64,000 bases of DNA from Pontibacillus salicampi (GTDB lineage: Bacteria > Bacillota > Bacilli > Bacillales > BH030062), in the NCBI RefSeq assembly GCF_042434395.1, contig NZ_JBHLTP010000012.1:124001-188000 (forward strand). The letters are read 5' to 3'. This document shows, piece by piece, positions 1 through 9,102 of the stretch (its first letter is position 1; each line of letters opens with the position of its first letter). The position numbers were made by a program, and so were the translations under genes. The notes below the pieces were generated by a model that did no database searches, had not been told where the DNA came from, and saw only the letters and a program-made list of their open reading frames with translations.

Positions 1-1305
1 GGCATGGTCTCGATTTTCCATAATTTCATAATCCGCTTCCATAATGACCTCTTCTATCCGTTGGACGATGGAAGCATAATGAACCGAACTGGATGGATTC
101 GTTGTTAAGATTAAGTAATCGCTCAAATCCGTAATCGGGCCATTTATTTCATTGCGCATTACGTGATGCTCATCAATCTCGACATCCATCACGGTAATAA
201 TCTTACCTGGTGTATTTGCTCGTACATTAAACATCAGCTTCTCCAGTTCTTCAAGGGAATGAGTATTCTCCACAAGCAGCGAATACCCTTCCTCTGTAAT
301 CATGCGTTCCGTTGGGTGAAACGTCCGTGCATTATATAGGGAATCACGAATCAGATCGATTTCCACGCCATTCTGTAATGCAATAGTAACTGCAGCGGTC
401 GCATATAATACGGACTCATCACCACCAGTTGGGATGGTAAAACCTTCCTCTATACCAGCTCCGTGAAACGTAAAAGTAATATAATCACCATCGTTTTGCA
501 CATTACTAGCATAATAATCTGCATCCGAATCGGTACCAAACGTTATACAAGGGGCTTCTCTGTCTATCAATGGATCATTAGATACTGCGGCATGATTTAC
601 GATAATTTGATTGTTCTCAGACAACAGTTGACTCATTTTATTGGTGTAGTGTTCTATCTCGCTTTCACTCCAATTGGTATCAAAAGAGCTTCCCATGTAC
701 AGAATCGTGTCAAACGAACATCCATCAACTCGGTGATAAGTATGTTCTAGAGTACTAATGTCCATAATGACGTCGGTTATGGCTTCTTTCTTCATTTGAT
801 GAAAGGTATGCTGAAGATCTGATGCCTCAGGAGTGGAAAACGGGAAACGGATGTGTCGTTTTTGTTTCTGCTCCATCGGTTGTATCGTCCCTATATGCCC
901 ATGCCGCTTCTCCTGGCTCTCTAGTATAAGAGACAGAAAATGAGCGACAGGTGAAATGCCGTGTGTTCCTGCAATCCCATATAGATGAAATGATTTCGAT
1001 GGACCTTCATAAAAAGCACTTGCTATGGCAGGAAGGACGGCTCGTGCATCCTTTACCTGCAGAACGGTACAGTCAGAAGGAATAAATTCAAGCGCTACCT
1101 TACGCTCCACCATAATAGCTGAGGCGCCCTTCATGACTGCCTGGGCAATATAATCGTGCCCATCTGCTCTAATCCCCTGCATACATACAAAGAGGGAGTC
1201 TTGGTCAATATGTTTAGCATGACAGGAAATGCTTTCAATATACGTATCAACGGATCCTTGTACTAATTCATAATCAATAGCTGCTATTGCTTCCTTTACA
1301 TACAT
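1..1305 (-). CDS. MurE-like protein, probable pseudoenzyme (partial, 3' end off window)
   Basis: An open frame of 435 codons runs from an ATG at 1305 (RBS AAGGGAAGGTG 8 nt upstream) off the window edge. The three-domain Mur ligase layout is recognisable. The N-terminal part has the LFVC..G...DGHDYI pattern of MurE, then GTI, STPEA.DLQ (MurE: TTPEALDLQ), an ADYYASN segment, ENTHSLEELE (MurE: DYAHTPD.LE) and a C-terminal NRDHA (MurE: DR..AI). The catalytic signatures are changed. The P-loop GTNGKT reads GTHGIS, the EVSSHAL motif reads DISTLEH, and the N.T.DHLD stretch is absent (MGSSFDTN). MurE normally adds the third residue of the peptidoglycan stem peptide. This protein probably cannot, so it may have a binding or regulatory role, which is inference. 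A hairpin terminator for the next operon lies just upstream of its start. Confidence 0.75.
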   Translation of the reverse strand, partial: MYVKEAIAAIDYELVQGSVDTYIESISCHAKHIDQDSLFVCMQGIRADGHDYIAQAVMKGASAIMVERKVALEFIPSDCTVLQVKDARAVLPAIASAFYEGPSKSFHLYGIAGTHGISPVAHFLSLILESQEKRHGHIGTIQPMEQKQKRHIRFPFSTPEASDLQHTFHQMKKEAITDVIMDISTLEHTYHRVDGCSFDTILYMGSSFDTNWSESEIEHYTNKMSQLLSENNQIIVNHAAVSNDPLIDREAPCITFGTDSDADYYASNVQNDGDYITFTFHGAGIEEGFTIPTGGDESVLYATAAVTIALQNGVEIDLIRDSLYNARTFHPTERMITEEGYSLLVENTHSLEELEKLMFNVRANTPGKIITVMDVEIDEHHVMRNEINGPITDLSDYLILTTNPSSSVHYASIVQRIEEVIMEADYEIMENRDHA

Positions 1306-1371
1306 GTGTATAACACCTTCCCTTATAATCCCTCTTGTTCTAATCTACCAGCATTAGCGTATAACAAGGGC

Positions 1372-1401
1372 AAAACCCTCGACTGAAATGCCCGAGGGTT
1401 T
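1372..1401 (-). terminator. Rho-independent terminator after the acyl-CoA degradation operon
   Basis: A 9-bp stem (AAACCCTCG / CGAGGGTTT) with an 11-nt loop, read on the minus strand just after the carboxyltransferase stop and followed by TTTTG. It ends the long minus-strand operon starting near 9.1 kb and separates it from the MurE-like gene. Confidence 0.7.
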
Positions 1402-1409
1402 ATGTTTCC

Positions 1410-2945
1410 TTACACAGGATATACCCCATGCTTCCGTTCTGTAAAGGTAACCTGCTTCGTTTCATACGCTTCAAATCTTGTTATCAGCTCATCTCGCAGT
1501 CGATTTGGCGTAATAATCTCGTCCACAACCATTTCAGATGCCAATCGATAAATATCAATATTCTCTTTATATTCTTCCTGCTTCTCTTTAATAAACGCAG
1601 GACGTTCTTCTTCTGTTAGTTCAGCAATTTTATTGGCATACACTGCATTTACAGCAGCCTCTGGTCCCATTACTGCTATTTGGGCACTCGGAAGAGCAAG
1701 GCAGCAATCTGGTTCAAATGCAGGACCTGCCATTGCGTATAAACCTGCTCCATATGCCTTTCGAACGATGACAGAGATTTTCGGTACGGTAGCTTCACTC
1801 ATGGCTGAAATCATCTTCGCTCCATGGCGAATAATACCAGCCTTCTCTACTCGTGTACCAATCATAAATCCTGGGATGTCGGCAAGAAAGAGCAATGGAA
1901 TATGATAGGCATCACATAGATTAATAAACTTAGCTGCCTTATCAGCTGAATCGTGGAAGAGCACCCCGCCTTTCATTCGAGGCTGATTGGCGATAATACC
2001 TACTGTCTTCCCATTTATGCGAGCCAATCCCGTTATTAGTTCCCGTGCAAAGAGCCTTTTCACTTCACAAAAAGAATCCTCGTCTATGAGATGATCAATG
2101 AATTGATACATATCAAACGGAGCGTTTTGATTTTCTGGTATTAGCGCTTCTATACTTGTAACACTTTCTTTAATAGGAAGAGGGCTCTTTTCCGGCGGTT
2201 TTTCTCGGAAATTGGCAGGAAAATAAGCAAGATACTGTCTTGCATATGCTATCGCTTCTTGTTCAGATTTAGCTAGTACATCACCGCAGCCAGACTCTGA
2301 GCAGTGCATCATTGCTCCGCCCATCTCTTCAAGGGATACCTTCTCCCCGATGACTTTCTCGGCCATTCTCGGTGACCCTAAGTACATAGAAGCATTTCCC
2401 TCTACCATTACTACAATATCACAAAATGCAGGGATATAAGCACCGCCCGCAGCAGATGGGCCGAATAATAGACAGATTTGCGGTACCCTTCCAGATAATT
2501 TCACCTGATTATAGAAAATACGACCCGCGCCACGTCGACCAGGGAACATTTCAACCTGATCGGTAATTCTAGCTCCAGCTGAATCTACCAAATAGAGCAT
2601 CGGCAGCTCTAACTTCTCTGCTGTCTCTTGAATGCGGATAATTTTCTCTACTGTCTTGGCACCCCACGACCCTGCTTTGACAGTAGAGTCATTGGCCATG
2701 ACGCATACTTGTTGACCGTTAATTTTCCCAATACCCGTTACTACTCCATCTGCTGGTAAATTACCCGCATTGAAATTAGCAAAAAAAGCATCCTCTATTT
2801 CTAAATCATCGTCAAATAGCATCTCCAGACGTTCTCGAACGAACATCTTCCCTTTTTCGGTATTCTTCTGATGGTACTTTTCACCACCACCTTTTTTGAC
2901 TTGATCGACCTTTTCTTGAAACGATTGCTCGAGCTTCGTATCCAT
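1410..2945 (-). CDS. yngE: acyl-CoA carboxylase carboxyltransferase subunit, YngE type (methylcrotonyl-CoA carboxylase beta)
   Basis: 511 aa. Carboxyltransferase of a biotin-dependent acyl-CoA carboxylase: it moves the carboxyl group from carboxybiotin to the acyl-CoA. The family's two crotonase-like halves are present, with PMLYLVDSAGARI and GRRGAGRIFYNQV in the N half and DIPGFMIGTRVEKAGIIRHGAK and KAYGAGLYAM in the C half. The start is ATG 2945 behind a GAGGGGGG Shine-Dalgarno; an in-frame TTG 18 nt upstream lies in the Shine-Dalgarno region and is unlikely. The enoyl-CoA hydratase gene ends at 2964. With the separate biotin carboxylase and BCCP genes and the HMG-CoA lyase in the same operon, methylcrotonyl-CoA (leucine pathway) is the likely substrate; propionyl-CoA is the alternative. 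Confidence 0.88.
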   Translation of the reverse strand: MDTKLEQSFQEKVDQVKKGGGEKYHQKNTEKGKMFVRERLEMLFDDDLEIEDAFFANFNAGNLPADGVVTGIGKINGQQVCVMANDSTVKAGSWGAKTVEKIIRIQETAEKLELPMLYLVDSAGARITDQVEMFPGRRGAGRIFYNQVKLSGRVPQICLLFGPSAAGGAYIPAFCDIVVMVEGNASMYLGSPRMAEKVIGEKVSLEEMGGAMMHCSESGCGDVLAKSEQEAIAYARQYLAYFPANFREKPPEKSPLPIKESVTSIEALIPENQNAPFDMYQFIDHLIDEDSFCEVKRLFARELITGLARINGKTVGIIANQPRMKGGVLFHDSADKAAKFINLCDAYHIPLLFLADIPGFMIGTRVEKAGIIRHGAKMISAMSEATVPKISVIVRKAYGAGLYAMAGPAFEPDCCLALPSAQIAVMGPEAAVNAVYANKIAELTEEERPAFIKEKQEEYKENIDIYRLASEMVVDEIITPNRLRDELITRFEAYETKQVTFTERKHGVYPV

Positions 2946-2963
2946 GTTAGCAGCCCCCCTCAA

Positions 2964-3746
2964 TTATTTTCCCTGATAGATAGGTTTCCGTTTTTCCTTA
3001 AATGCTTGCAGTCCCTCTAAACGATCTTCGGTTGGAATGGTTACCTGATAACACATCCATTCCATATCAAGCCCTGTTGTTAACCCTACGTCTTGCCCTT
3101 TTTGAATTGCTGTTTTTGCTTGCTTTAGAGATAGTGGGGCGTTAGCTGCGATGCGTTCAGCCAGCTGCATTACTTCTTCCAGTAACAGCTCCTGCGGTAC
3201 TACCTTTTCAACTAAACCAATATCATAGGCTTCATCTGCATTTACTCTTCTAGCGCTGAATATAAGCTCCTTCGCACGACCAAGCCCTATTAATCTAGGT
3301 AAACGCTGCGTTCCGCCTGCACCAGGGATAATACCTAATGAGGTTTCTGTTAACCCCATCTTTGCTGTCTCCGATGCATATCGAATATCACAGCCGAGCG
3401 CTAGCTCCAAGCCTCCGCCAAAAGCCGCCCCATTAATAGCAGCAATAACCGGAACAGGTACATTTTCCATTAGATTTACAGTTTCACCAATTCTATGTAC
3501 TGCTTGCACTACTTGTTGCTGATTCATTGTTGCTCGTTCTTTTAAATCTGCACCCGCACAAAACGCTTTGTCCCCAGAACCAGTAATAATAACACAGCGT
3601 ATGTCATCTTTTTTCTCTAATTCCTCGACTACAAGGTGGAGATCATCCATTAGTTGATGGGAGAAGGCATTTGCAGCTTCTGGACGCTGTAACGTAATGA
3701 GAGCAATATGATCGTCTTTTACTTCCAGTTGGACTGTAGTTGACAT
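2964..3746 (-). CDS. yngF: enoyl-CoA hydratase/isomerase family protein (YngF; probable methylglutaconyl-CoA hydratase)
   Basis: 260 aa, usual crotonase length. The oxyanion-hole and active-site regions are visible: AFCAGADLKE, AINGAAFGGGLELALGCDIR, and GLTETSLGIIPGAGGTQRLPRLIG with the catalytic Glu/Gly region intact. In the leucine pathway this step hydrates methylglutaconyl-CoA to HMG-CoA, which the neighbouring lyase then splits; a general short-chain enoyl-CoA hydratase is also possible. Start ATG 3746 follows AAGGAGGAACA. It sits 12 nt after the HMG-CoA lyase gene and 18 nt before the carboxyltransferase start, so it belongs to the same transcript. Confidence 0.88.
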   Translation of the reverse strand: MSTTVQLEVKDDHIALITLQRPEAANAFSHQLMDDLHLVVEELEKKDDIRCVIITGSGDKAFCAGADLKERATMNQQQVVQAVHRIGETVNLMENVPVPVIAAINGAAFGGGLELALGCDIRYASETAKMGLTETSLGIIPGAGGTQRLPRLIGLGRAKELIFSARRVNADEAYDIGLVEKVVPQELLLEEVMQLAERIAANAPLSLKQAKTAIQKGQDVGLTTGLDMEWMCYQVTIPTEDRLEGLQAFKEKRKPIYQGK

Positions 3747-3758
3747 GATTGTTCCTCC

Positions 3759-4658
3759 TTATATTGAATCACCAATTTGCATTTGATGACTCGGTAATGA
3801 TTTATCCATTTTGCTTTGGATAAAGGATGCTGCATGATATAGCTTATCTTTATGGATTCCTGTTTCAATCTCCATACCATCTAGCATATAAAGGAGATCA
3901 TCCGTTGCTAAATTCCCTGTCGCTCCTTGTGCATAAGGACATCCCCCTAATCCACCTAAAGCGCTATCAAATGTTGTAAAGCCAAGTTGAAGCGCTGTCA
4001 GAACATTTGCCAATGCCGTTCCTCTAGTATCATGAAAGTGCAATGCTAAGCTATCGTGCTCGAATGTATCCTTCATGCGTGTGAGAACTCGCTCCACCTG
4101 AAGCGGATTTGCAACACCGATGGTATCTCCTATAGAAAGCTCATAAATTCCCATTTCAAACAAGCGCTCGCAAATTCTTAGCGTGTTATCTATTGGGATA
4201 TGTCCTTCATAGGGACAGCCAAATACGGTAGAGATATACGCTCTGACCGATTTACCTTCCTGTCGCCCGCCTTTTACTACCTCTTCTAGAACCGGAAACG
4301 TTTCTTCTATGGTTTTATTAATATTTTTTTTATTATGCGTCTCAGAAGCAGACATGAAAATTGAAATCTCATCCACGTCTGCTTCTAACGCGCGTTCTAA
4401 CCCTTTGGCATTTGGCACAAGGGCCGCATAGGTTATATCCTTCTGGCGTTTGATTTGCTTTGCTACATCGAGTGCATCACCAAGCTGAGGAATCCATTTT
4501 GGATGAACGAAAGAGCTAATCTCAATATACGAGAGGCCAGTGTCCGATAACTGATTAATCCACTCTACCTTGTCCTCGGTTGCAATTAACTCTTTTTCAT
4601 TTTGCAGTCCATCCCTTGGACCAACTTCCTTAACGGTCACCTGCTTTGGAATGTGCAT
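3759..4658 (-). CDS. yngG: hydroxymethylglutaryl-CoA lyase
   Basis: 299 aa, normal for the family. Cleaves HMG-CoA to acetoacetate and acetyl-CoA, the last step of leucine breakdown. Diagnostic segments are VGPRDGLQNE at the N terminus (substrate and metal site), LHFHDTRGTALAN (metal-ligand histidines) and the catalytic-loop signature GLGGCPYAQGATGN with its active-site Cys. The start is placed at ATG 4658 because GGGAGG lies just upstream; the upstream TTG at 4673 overlaps that Shine-Dalgarno. The biotinyl carrier gene ends 22 nt upstream. Confidence 0.92.
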   Translation of the reverse strand: MHIPKQVTVKEVGPRDGLQNEKELIATEDKVEWINQLSDTGLSYIEISSFVHPKWIPQLGDALDVAKQIKRQKDITYAALVPNAKGLERALEADVDEISIFMSASETHNKKNINKTIEETFPVLEEVVKGGRQEGKSVRAYISTVFGCPYEGHIPIDNTLRICERLFEMGIYELSIGDTIGVANPLQVERVLTRMKDTFEHDSLALHFHDTRGTALANVLTALQLGFTTFDSALGGLGGCPYAQGATGNLATDDLLYMLDGMEIETGIHKDKLYHAASFIQSKMDKSLPSHQMQIGDSI

Positions 4659-4680
4659 ATCTAGTCCTCCCAATTAGAAC

Positions 4681-4893
4681 TTACTCTACAATCGCTATGA
4701 CATCACCTTCGTTTACGAAATCCCCCTCCTGGACCTTTAGCTCTTTAACAGTCCCTTCATCATCTGTAGGAATGGGTATTTCCATTTTCATAGATTCTAA
4801 TATTAACAAATCCTGTCCTGCCGTTACTGCTTCTCCTTCTGCTACGACGATTTTCCATACACTTCCTGCCATGTTTGCTTTAACCTCTGTCAT
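4681..4893 (-). CDS. yngHB: biotin carboxyl carrier protein, single-domain BCCP (YngHB type)
   Basis: 70 aa: only the biotinyl/lipoyl attachment domain, with the acceptor lysine in ESMKMEIPI. It carries carboxybiotin between the biotin carboxylase (4890-6242) and the carboxyltransferase. The ATG overlaps the TGA of the biotin carboxylase gene (ATGA), indicating translational coupling; the Shine-Dalgarno AAGGAGGAAG lies inside the end of that gene. A stand-alone BCCP of this size matches the arrangement known from B. subtilis. Confidence 0.9.
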   Translation of the reverse strand: MTEVKANMAGSVWKIVVAEGEAVTAGQDLLILESMKMEIPIPTDDEGTVKELKVQEGDFVNEGDVIAIVE

Positions 4894-6242
4894 TTTGCTT
4901 CCTCCTTAAGATAGTACATATCTACAAAGCTTGTATTGGTATCTCCATTTTGAAATTGTTGGTGTTGAAGAATTTGTATAAGCATTGGTAAGTTCGTTTT
5001 AATACCTTCTACTTTATAGACTGATAATGCCTCCACCATTTGGCTGATAGCTTGCTTTCTAGTAGGGCCATGAGTAATACATTTTGCAATCATAGGATCA
5101 TAAAACGGTGAGACAAACGATTCTCCATCTACTGCCAGCTCGTGACGAATATACTGTTGCTCAGGCAGCGTTAGTCCCGTTATTTGCCCAGGTGCAGGGT
5201 AGAAGGTTTTCGGATCCTCCGCATACACCCGTACCTCTAACGCATGACCTTGGATATACAAATCCTCCTGCTGATAGCGGAGAGCTTCCCCAGCAGCGAT
5301 ACGCAGCTGTTCCTCTACAATATCCACACCTGTAATTTCTTCTGTTATTGGGTGTTCAACCTGGAGGCGAGTGTTCATTTCCAGAAAGTAAAAGTATTGA
5401 TCCTTGTCTACTAGAAATTCAATCGTACCCGCATTCTCGTACCCAATCGCTTTTGCAGCAGTTACGGCTGCTTCCCCCATCCTCTGCCTCGTGTCCTCTG
5501 TAATAAAAGGAGAAGGGGCTTCCTCTATTACCTTTTGATGCCTTCGTTGAATGGAGCACTCCCGTTCAAATAAATGAATAGTATTCCCAACCTTATCCGC
5601 AAGCACCTGTATCTCTACGTGATGTGGTTCAACGATTTTCTTCTCCAAGAACATTGTGCCGTCACCGAAAAACATTTCTGCTCGCTTGGAATTGCTCTCA
5701 AAGGCTTTAGCTAATTCTTCATCCGAGGCAACTACTTGCATACCAATTCCCCCACCGCCAGCGGAAGCCTTCAGCATGATAGGATAGCCTATCTCTTCTG
5801 CAAATTGAATGGCTTCCTCTTTTGAAGAAACTGCTGAAGCGGTACCTGGAATAACAGGCACCCCTGCTTTCTCCATCGTGGCTCGAGCCTCGACTTTGCT
5901 TCCCATCATAGCCATTACCTTTGGCGAAGGACCAATAAAGGTAATACCTTTGTCTTCAATCTGATTTGCAAAATTACCGTTCTCACTTAATAAACCATAG
6001 CCAGGATGAATGGCATCGACACCAGCTGTTTCAGCAATTTCCAAAACTTTCTCCACATTGAGGTAGCTTTCATTTACTCTTGAGCCGCCAAGAGGGTAGC
6101 TTTCGTCCGCCTCCTGAACAAATGGTTTATCTGCATCTGGCTCTGAATATACAGCTACTGTTGGGATATTCAGTTTTTTACACGTTCGGATAATTCGAGA
6201 AGCGATTTCTCCTCTATTTGCAATCATTACTTTTTGAAACAT
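4890..6242 (-). CDS. yngH: biotin carboxylase subunit of acyl-CoA carboxylase (YngH type)
   Basis: 450 aa, the length of an AccC-type subunit. It carboxylates biotin on the small BCCP using ATP and bicarbonate. Visible are the N-terminal KVMIANRGEIASRIIRTCKK, the ATP-grasp glycine loop KASAGGGGIGMQVV, the RECSIQRRHQKVIEEAPSP signature and the catalytic EMNTRLQVEHPITEEITG. It overlaps the BCCP gene by 4 nt and follows the acyl-CoA synthetase gene by 12 nt. A second, housekeeping accBC pair for fatty-acid synthesis is expected elsewhere, so its place in a catabolic operon argues for a catabolic role. Confidence 0.9.
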   Translation of the reverse strand: MFQKVMIANRGEIASRIIRTCKKLNIPTVAVYSEPDADKPFVQEADESYPLGGSRVNESYLNVEKVLEIAETAGVDAIHPGYGLLSENGNFANQIEDKGITFIGPSPKVMAMMGSKVEARATMEKAGVPVIPGTASAVSSKEEAIQFAEEIGYPIMLKASAGGGGIGMQVVASDEELAKAFESNSKRAEMFFGDGTMFLEKKIVEPHHVEIQVLADKVGNTIHLFERECSIQRRHQKVIEEAPSPFITEDTRQRMGEAAVTAAKAIGYENAGTIEFLVDKDQYFYFLEMNTRLQVEHPITEEITGVDIVEEQLRIAAGEALRYQQEDLYIQGHALEVRVYAEDPKTFYPAPGQITGLTLPEQQYIRHELAVDGESFVSPFYDPMIAKCITHGPTRKQAISQMVEALSVYKVEGIKTNLPMLIQILQHQQFQNGDTNTSFVDMYYLKEEAK

Positions 6243-6254
6243 GCGGATTCCTCC

Positions 6255-7898
6255 CTACAATATATCAGCATTAATGATCGATTCTGCTTCCTGACGCAGC
6301 TTAAATTTCTGTATTTTTCCGCTGGCAGTCATCGGGTATTCTTCAATGAATTCCATGTACTTAGGTATTTTGTGCCGTGAAATCTTGCCTTCACAAAACG
6401 CTTTTACATCCTCAACCGTTGGGGAAGCGGACTCCTTCAGAATGATAAACGCCATCAGTTCCTCCCCATATCTCTCATCTGGAACTCCAACCACTTGAAC
6501 ATCAAGTATATCTGGATGCTGATACAGAAATTCCTCCACCTCACGAGGATATATATTCTCTCCCCCTCGAATTACCATGTCCTTGATCCTGCCAGTTATT
6601 TCTACATAGCCTTGCTCATCCATTACTGCGATATCTCCAGTATGAAGCCACCCTTCGTCATCTATGGCCGTGTATGTTGCTTCCTGGTTTTTGTAATATC
6701 CTTCCATTACCAGGTAGCCTCTTGTACACAATTCACCGGGAACTCCTGCTTCACATCGGTCCCCTGTAGAGGGATCTATTATTTTCACTTCTACATTTGG
6801 GTGAGCTTTTCCTACGCTGCTAACCTTTAATTCAATAGGGTCATCTGTCCTCGTTTGCGTAATAACCGGTGAGGATTCGGTCTGTCCATAAGCAATCGTT
6901 ATTTCGGAAGCTCCCATCTGGTTCATGACATGTTTCATGACTTCCATCGGACAAGTTGAACCAGCCATAATACCAGTTCTTAAGTGCGTAAACTCATATT
7001 GGGTGAAGTCAGGATGGTTGAGCTCAGCAATAAACATCGTAGGAACACCATGTAAAGCAGTGCAGGCTTCCTCTTCTACCGCATCAAGGACTTTCTTCGC
7101 ATCAAATTGCTCGAGAATAACCATCGTCGTTCCCTTCGACACGGCTGCTAGAGTACCTAACACACAACCAAAGCAGTGAAAGAAGGGGACTGGGATACAA
7201 AGTCGATCCTTCTCGGATAGCTCCATACACTCTGCTACCTGCTTTCCGTTATTCACGATATTGTAATGAGATAGCATCACACCTTTTGGAAATCCTGTCG
7301 TACCAGAAGTGTACTGCATGTTAATGACATCCTGGTAATGCAGGCTCTTTTTTCGCTGATGGAGGGCCTCGTCTGATACACGATTACCCATTTCCACTAT
7401 CTCATTCCAATTGTAAAGGTTTTCATAATTATCCTCACTTAATACAACAATGTTCTTTAATTTCGGGAGATTCGGTGCAAACAATTCTCCTTTCGGTGAG
7501 GTTTCCAGCTGTGGACATACTTCATATAAAATATCAAGATAAGAAGCTCCTTTAAACTCTTCCGCTAAAATGAGGGTAGTAGCATCTGATTGTTTTAGTA
7601 AATACTCTAGTTCCTTTGCTTGATAATTAGTGTTTACAGTTACGAGCACTGCCCCCATCTTCCCTGTAGCAAATTGAGTAATGAGCCATTCCGGCTTATT
7701 ATCTGACCAAATGGCTACGTGCTCTCCCTTTTCCATGCCTAACGCCATAAAACCTTTCGCTGCTTCATCTGCCAACGTATTGAATTCCTCATACGTTTTA
7801 CGCATATTATGTTCTGGATAAATGAACGCTTCCTGCTTCGGGTGCTTTCTTGCTTTTTCTTCCAACAATTCCCCAACCGTCATTTTTAAAAGAGACAT
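6255..7898 (-). CDS. yngI: acyl-CoA synthetase, AMP-forming (YngI type)
   Basis: 547 aa ANL-family enzyme that activates a fatty or branched-chain acid to its CoA ester through an acyl-adenylate. Motifs seen: the P-loop-like MQYTSGTTGFPKGVMLSH, the adenylate-binding ITIAYGQTESSP, WLHTGDIAVMDEQGYVEITGRIKDMVIRGGENIYP, and the C-terminal catalytic lysine region PMTASGKIQKFKL. The start is ATG 7898, preceded by GGGAGGAAGAGG; an ATG 21 nt upstream would place the Shine-Dalgarno inside the gene. It probably feeds the beta-oxidation-like reactions encoded on either side. The exact chain length cannot be read from the sequence. Confidence 0.87.
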   Translation of the reverse strand: MSLLKMTVGELLEEKARKHPKQEAFIYPEHNMRKTYEEFNTLADEAAKGFMALGMEKGEHVAIWSDNKPEWLITQFATGKMGAVLVTVNTNYQAKELEYLLKQSDATTLILAEEFKGASYLDILYEVCPQLETSPKGELFAPNLPKLKNIVVLSEDNYENLYNWNEIVEMGNRVSDEALHQRKKSLHYQDVINMQYTSGTTGFPKGVMLSHYNIVNNGKQVAECMELSEKDRLCIPVPFFHCFGCVLGTLAAVSKGTTMVILEQFDAKKVLDAVEEEACTALHGVPTMFIAELNHPDFTQYEFTHLRTGIMAGSTCPMEVMKHVMNQMGASEITIAYGQTESSPVITQTRTDDPIELKVSSVGKAHPNVEVKIIDPSTGDRCEAGVPGELCTRGYLVMEGYYKNQEATYTAIDDEGWLHTGDIAVMDEQGYVEITGRIKDMVIRGGENIYPREVEEFLYQHPDILDVQVVGVPDERYGEELMAFIILKESASPTVEDVKAFCEGKISRHKIPKYMEFIEEYPMTASGKIQKFKLRQEAESIINADIL

Positions 7899-7932
7899 CC
7901 TCTTCCTCCCTACATCCATACGATTTTGGCTC

Positions 7933-9075
7933 CTAGCAGCCTAGCTCTCTACTGATCACTAATCTTTGAATCTCAGAAGTTCCTTCCCCAATTTCTAATA
8001 GCTTTGCATCTCTCAAATAGCGTTCGACCTCATATTCTCGCATGTACCCATATCCTCCATGGATTTGAATAGCTTGATTGGCCGAACGGAAAGCGGTTTC
8101 AGAAGCGAACAATTTAGCATACGCTGATTCTTTTTTAAACGGCTTGCCTTGATCCTTAAGCCACGCTGATTTTAATACCATATTACGCGCAAGCTCTACT
8201 TCCATAGCCATATCTGCTAATTTAAACTGAATTCCTTGGAATTTCGATATGGATCTACCAAATTGCTTTCTTTCTTTGGCGTAGGCGAGGGCTTTATCCA
8301 ATGATGCCTGAGCAATGCCGACAGCAAGCGCTCCGATAGAAATCCTTCCCCCATCTAACGTGTAGAGGAATTGATTAAATCCTTTTTGAGGGTCTCCTAA
8401 TATATTCTCCTTTGGTATCCGTACATCCTCCAACACAATTTCAGAAGTATTGGATGCTCGCACTCCCATTTTGTCGTAATTGCTAGTAATCGTCATTCCC
8501 TTGGTCCCTTCCGGAATAATAAAGGCAGAAATTATGTTCTTACCATTCTCATCTTTTCCGGAAACAGCCGTTACGGTTATATTTCTTGCATATTCAGCAT
8601 TCGTTATCCAGGATTTCTCCCCATTGATAACATACTCATCCCCATCTAAAACGGCTTTCGTCTGGGTGCCTCCTGCATCAGAGCCGGCATTAGGCTCCGT
8701 CAAACCAAATGATGCCAGTGCTTCTCCTTTTGCAAGCGGGACAAGATATTCTTGCTTCTGCTCCTCTGTACCAAAATAATAGATCGGACTTGCTCCTAAG
8801 GATACAGCAGCAGCGTAGCTAAGACCAGTTCCTCCACAGACCTTACCGATTTCCTCTACCGCAAGCGCATACGTAACAGTATCACCGCCAACACCACCAT
8901 ACTGCTCAGGAAAAGGGATTCCTAAAATCCCGAGCTTACCCATCTCATCAAAAATATCCTTTGCAAACTCAGCGTTTTTATCCATATCCACTGCTCTTGG
9001 TGCAATAACATCCTGTGCAAAGTCCCGTACCATCTTTTGGGTCATTTCTTGTTCCTTTGTCAATGAGAAATCCAT
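7933..9075 (-). CDS. yngJ: acyl-CoA dehydrogenase (YngJ type)
   Basis: 380 aa flavoprotein of the acyl-CoA dehydrogenase family, first gene of the acyl-CoA operon. FAD and substrate segments FGLTEPNAGSDAGG, KSWITNAEYA, GGRISIGALAVGIAQ, GGYGYMREYEVERYLRDAK are intact. The C-terminal catalytic motif reads GEGTSEIQ: the Glu is at the position used by short/medium-chain and short-branched-chain dehydrogenases, whereas isovaleryl-CoA dehydrogenases have Ala there. Start ATG 9075 has AAGGAG 9 nt upstream. A palindrome likely bound by the adjacent TetR protein lies at 9103-9122 in the leader. Electrons presumably pass to ETF. Confidence 0.88.
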   Translation of the reverse strand: MDFSLTKEQEMTQKMVRDFAQDVIAPRAVDMDKNAEFAKDIFDEMGKLGILGIPFPEQYGGVGGDTVTYALAVEEIGKVCGGTGLSYAAAVSLGASPIYYFGTEEQKQEYLVPLAKGEALASFGLTEPNAGSDAGGTQTKAVLDGDEYVINGEKSWITNAEYARNITVTAVSGKDENGKNIISAFIIPEGTKGMTITSNYDKMGVRASNTSEIVLEDVRIPKENILGDPQKGFNQFLYTLDGGRISIGALAVGIAQASLDKALAYAKERKQFGRSISKFQGIQFKLADMAMEVELARNMVLKSAWLKDQGKPFKKESAYAKLFASETAFRSANQAIQIHGGYGYMREYEVERYLRDAKLLEIGEGTSEIQRLVISRELGC

Positions 9076-9102
9076 CTCTTCACACTCCTTCATGTATTAA
9101 GA

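Noticed and set aside
463..750. 95-codon plus-strand frame at the left end
   Set aside because: Antisense to the MurE-like gene and without a Shine-Dalgarno or domain.
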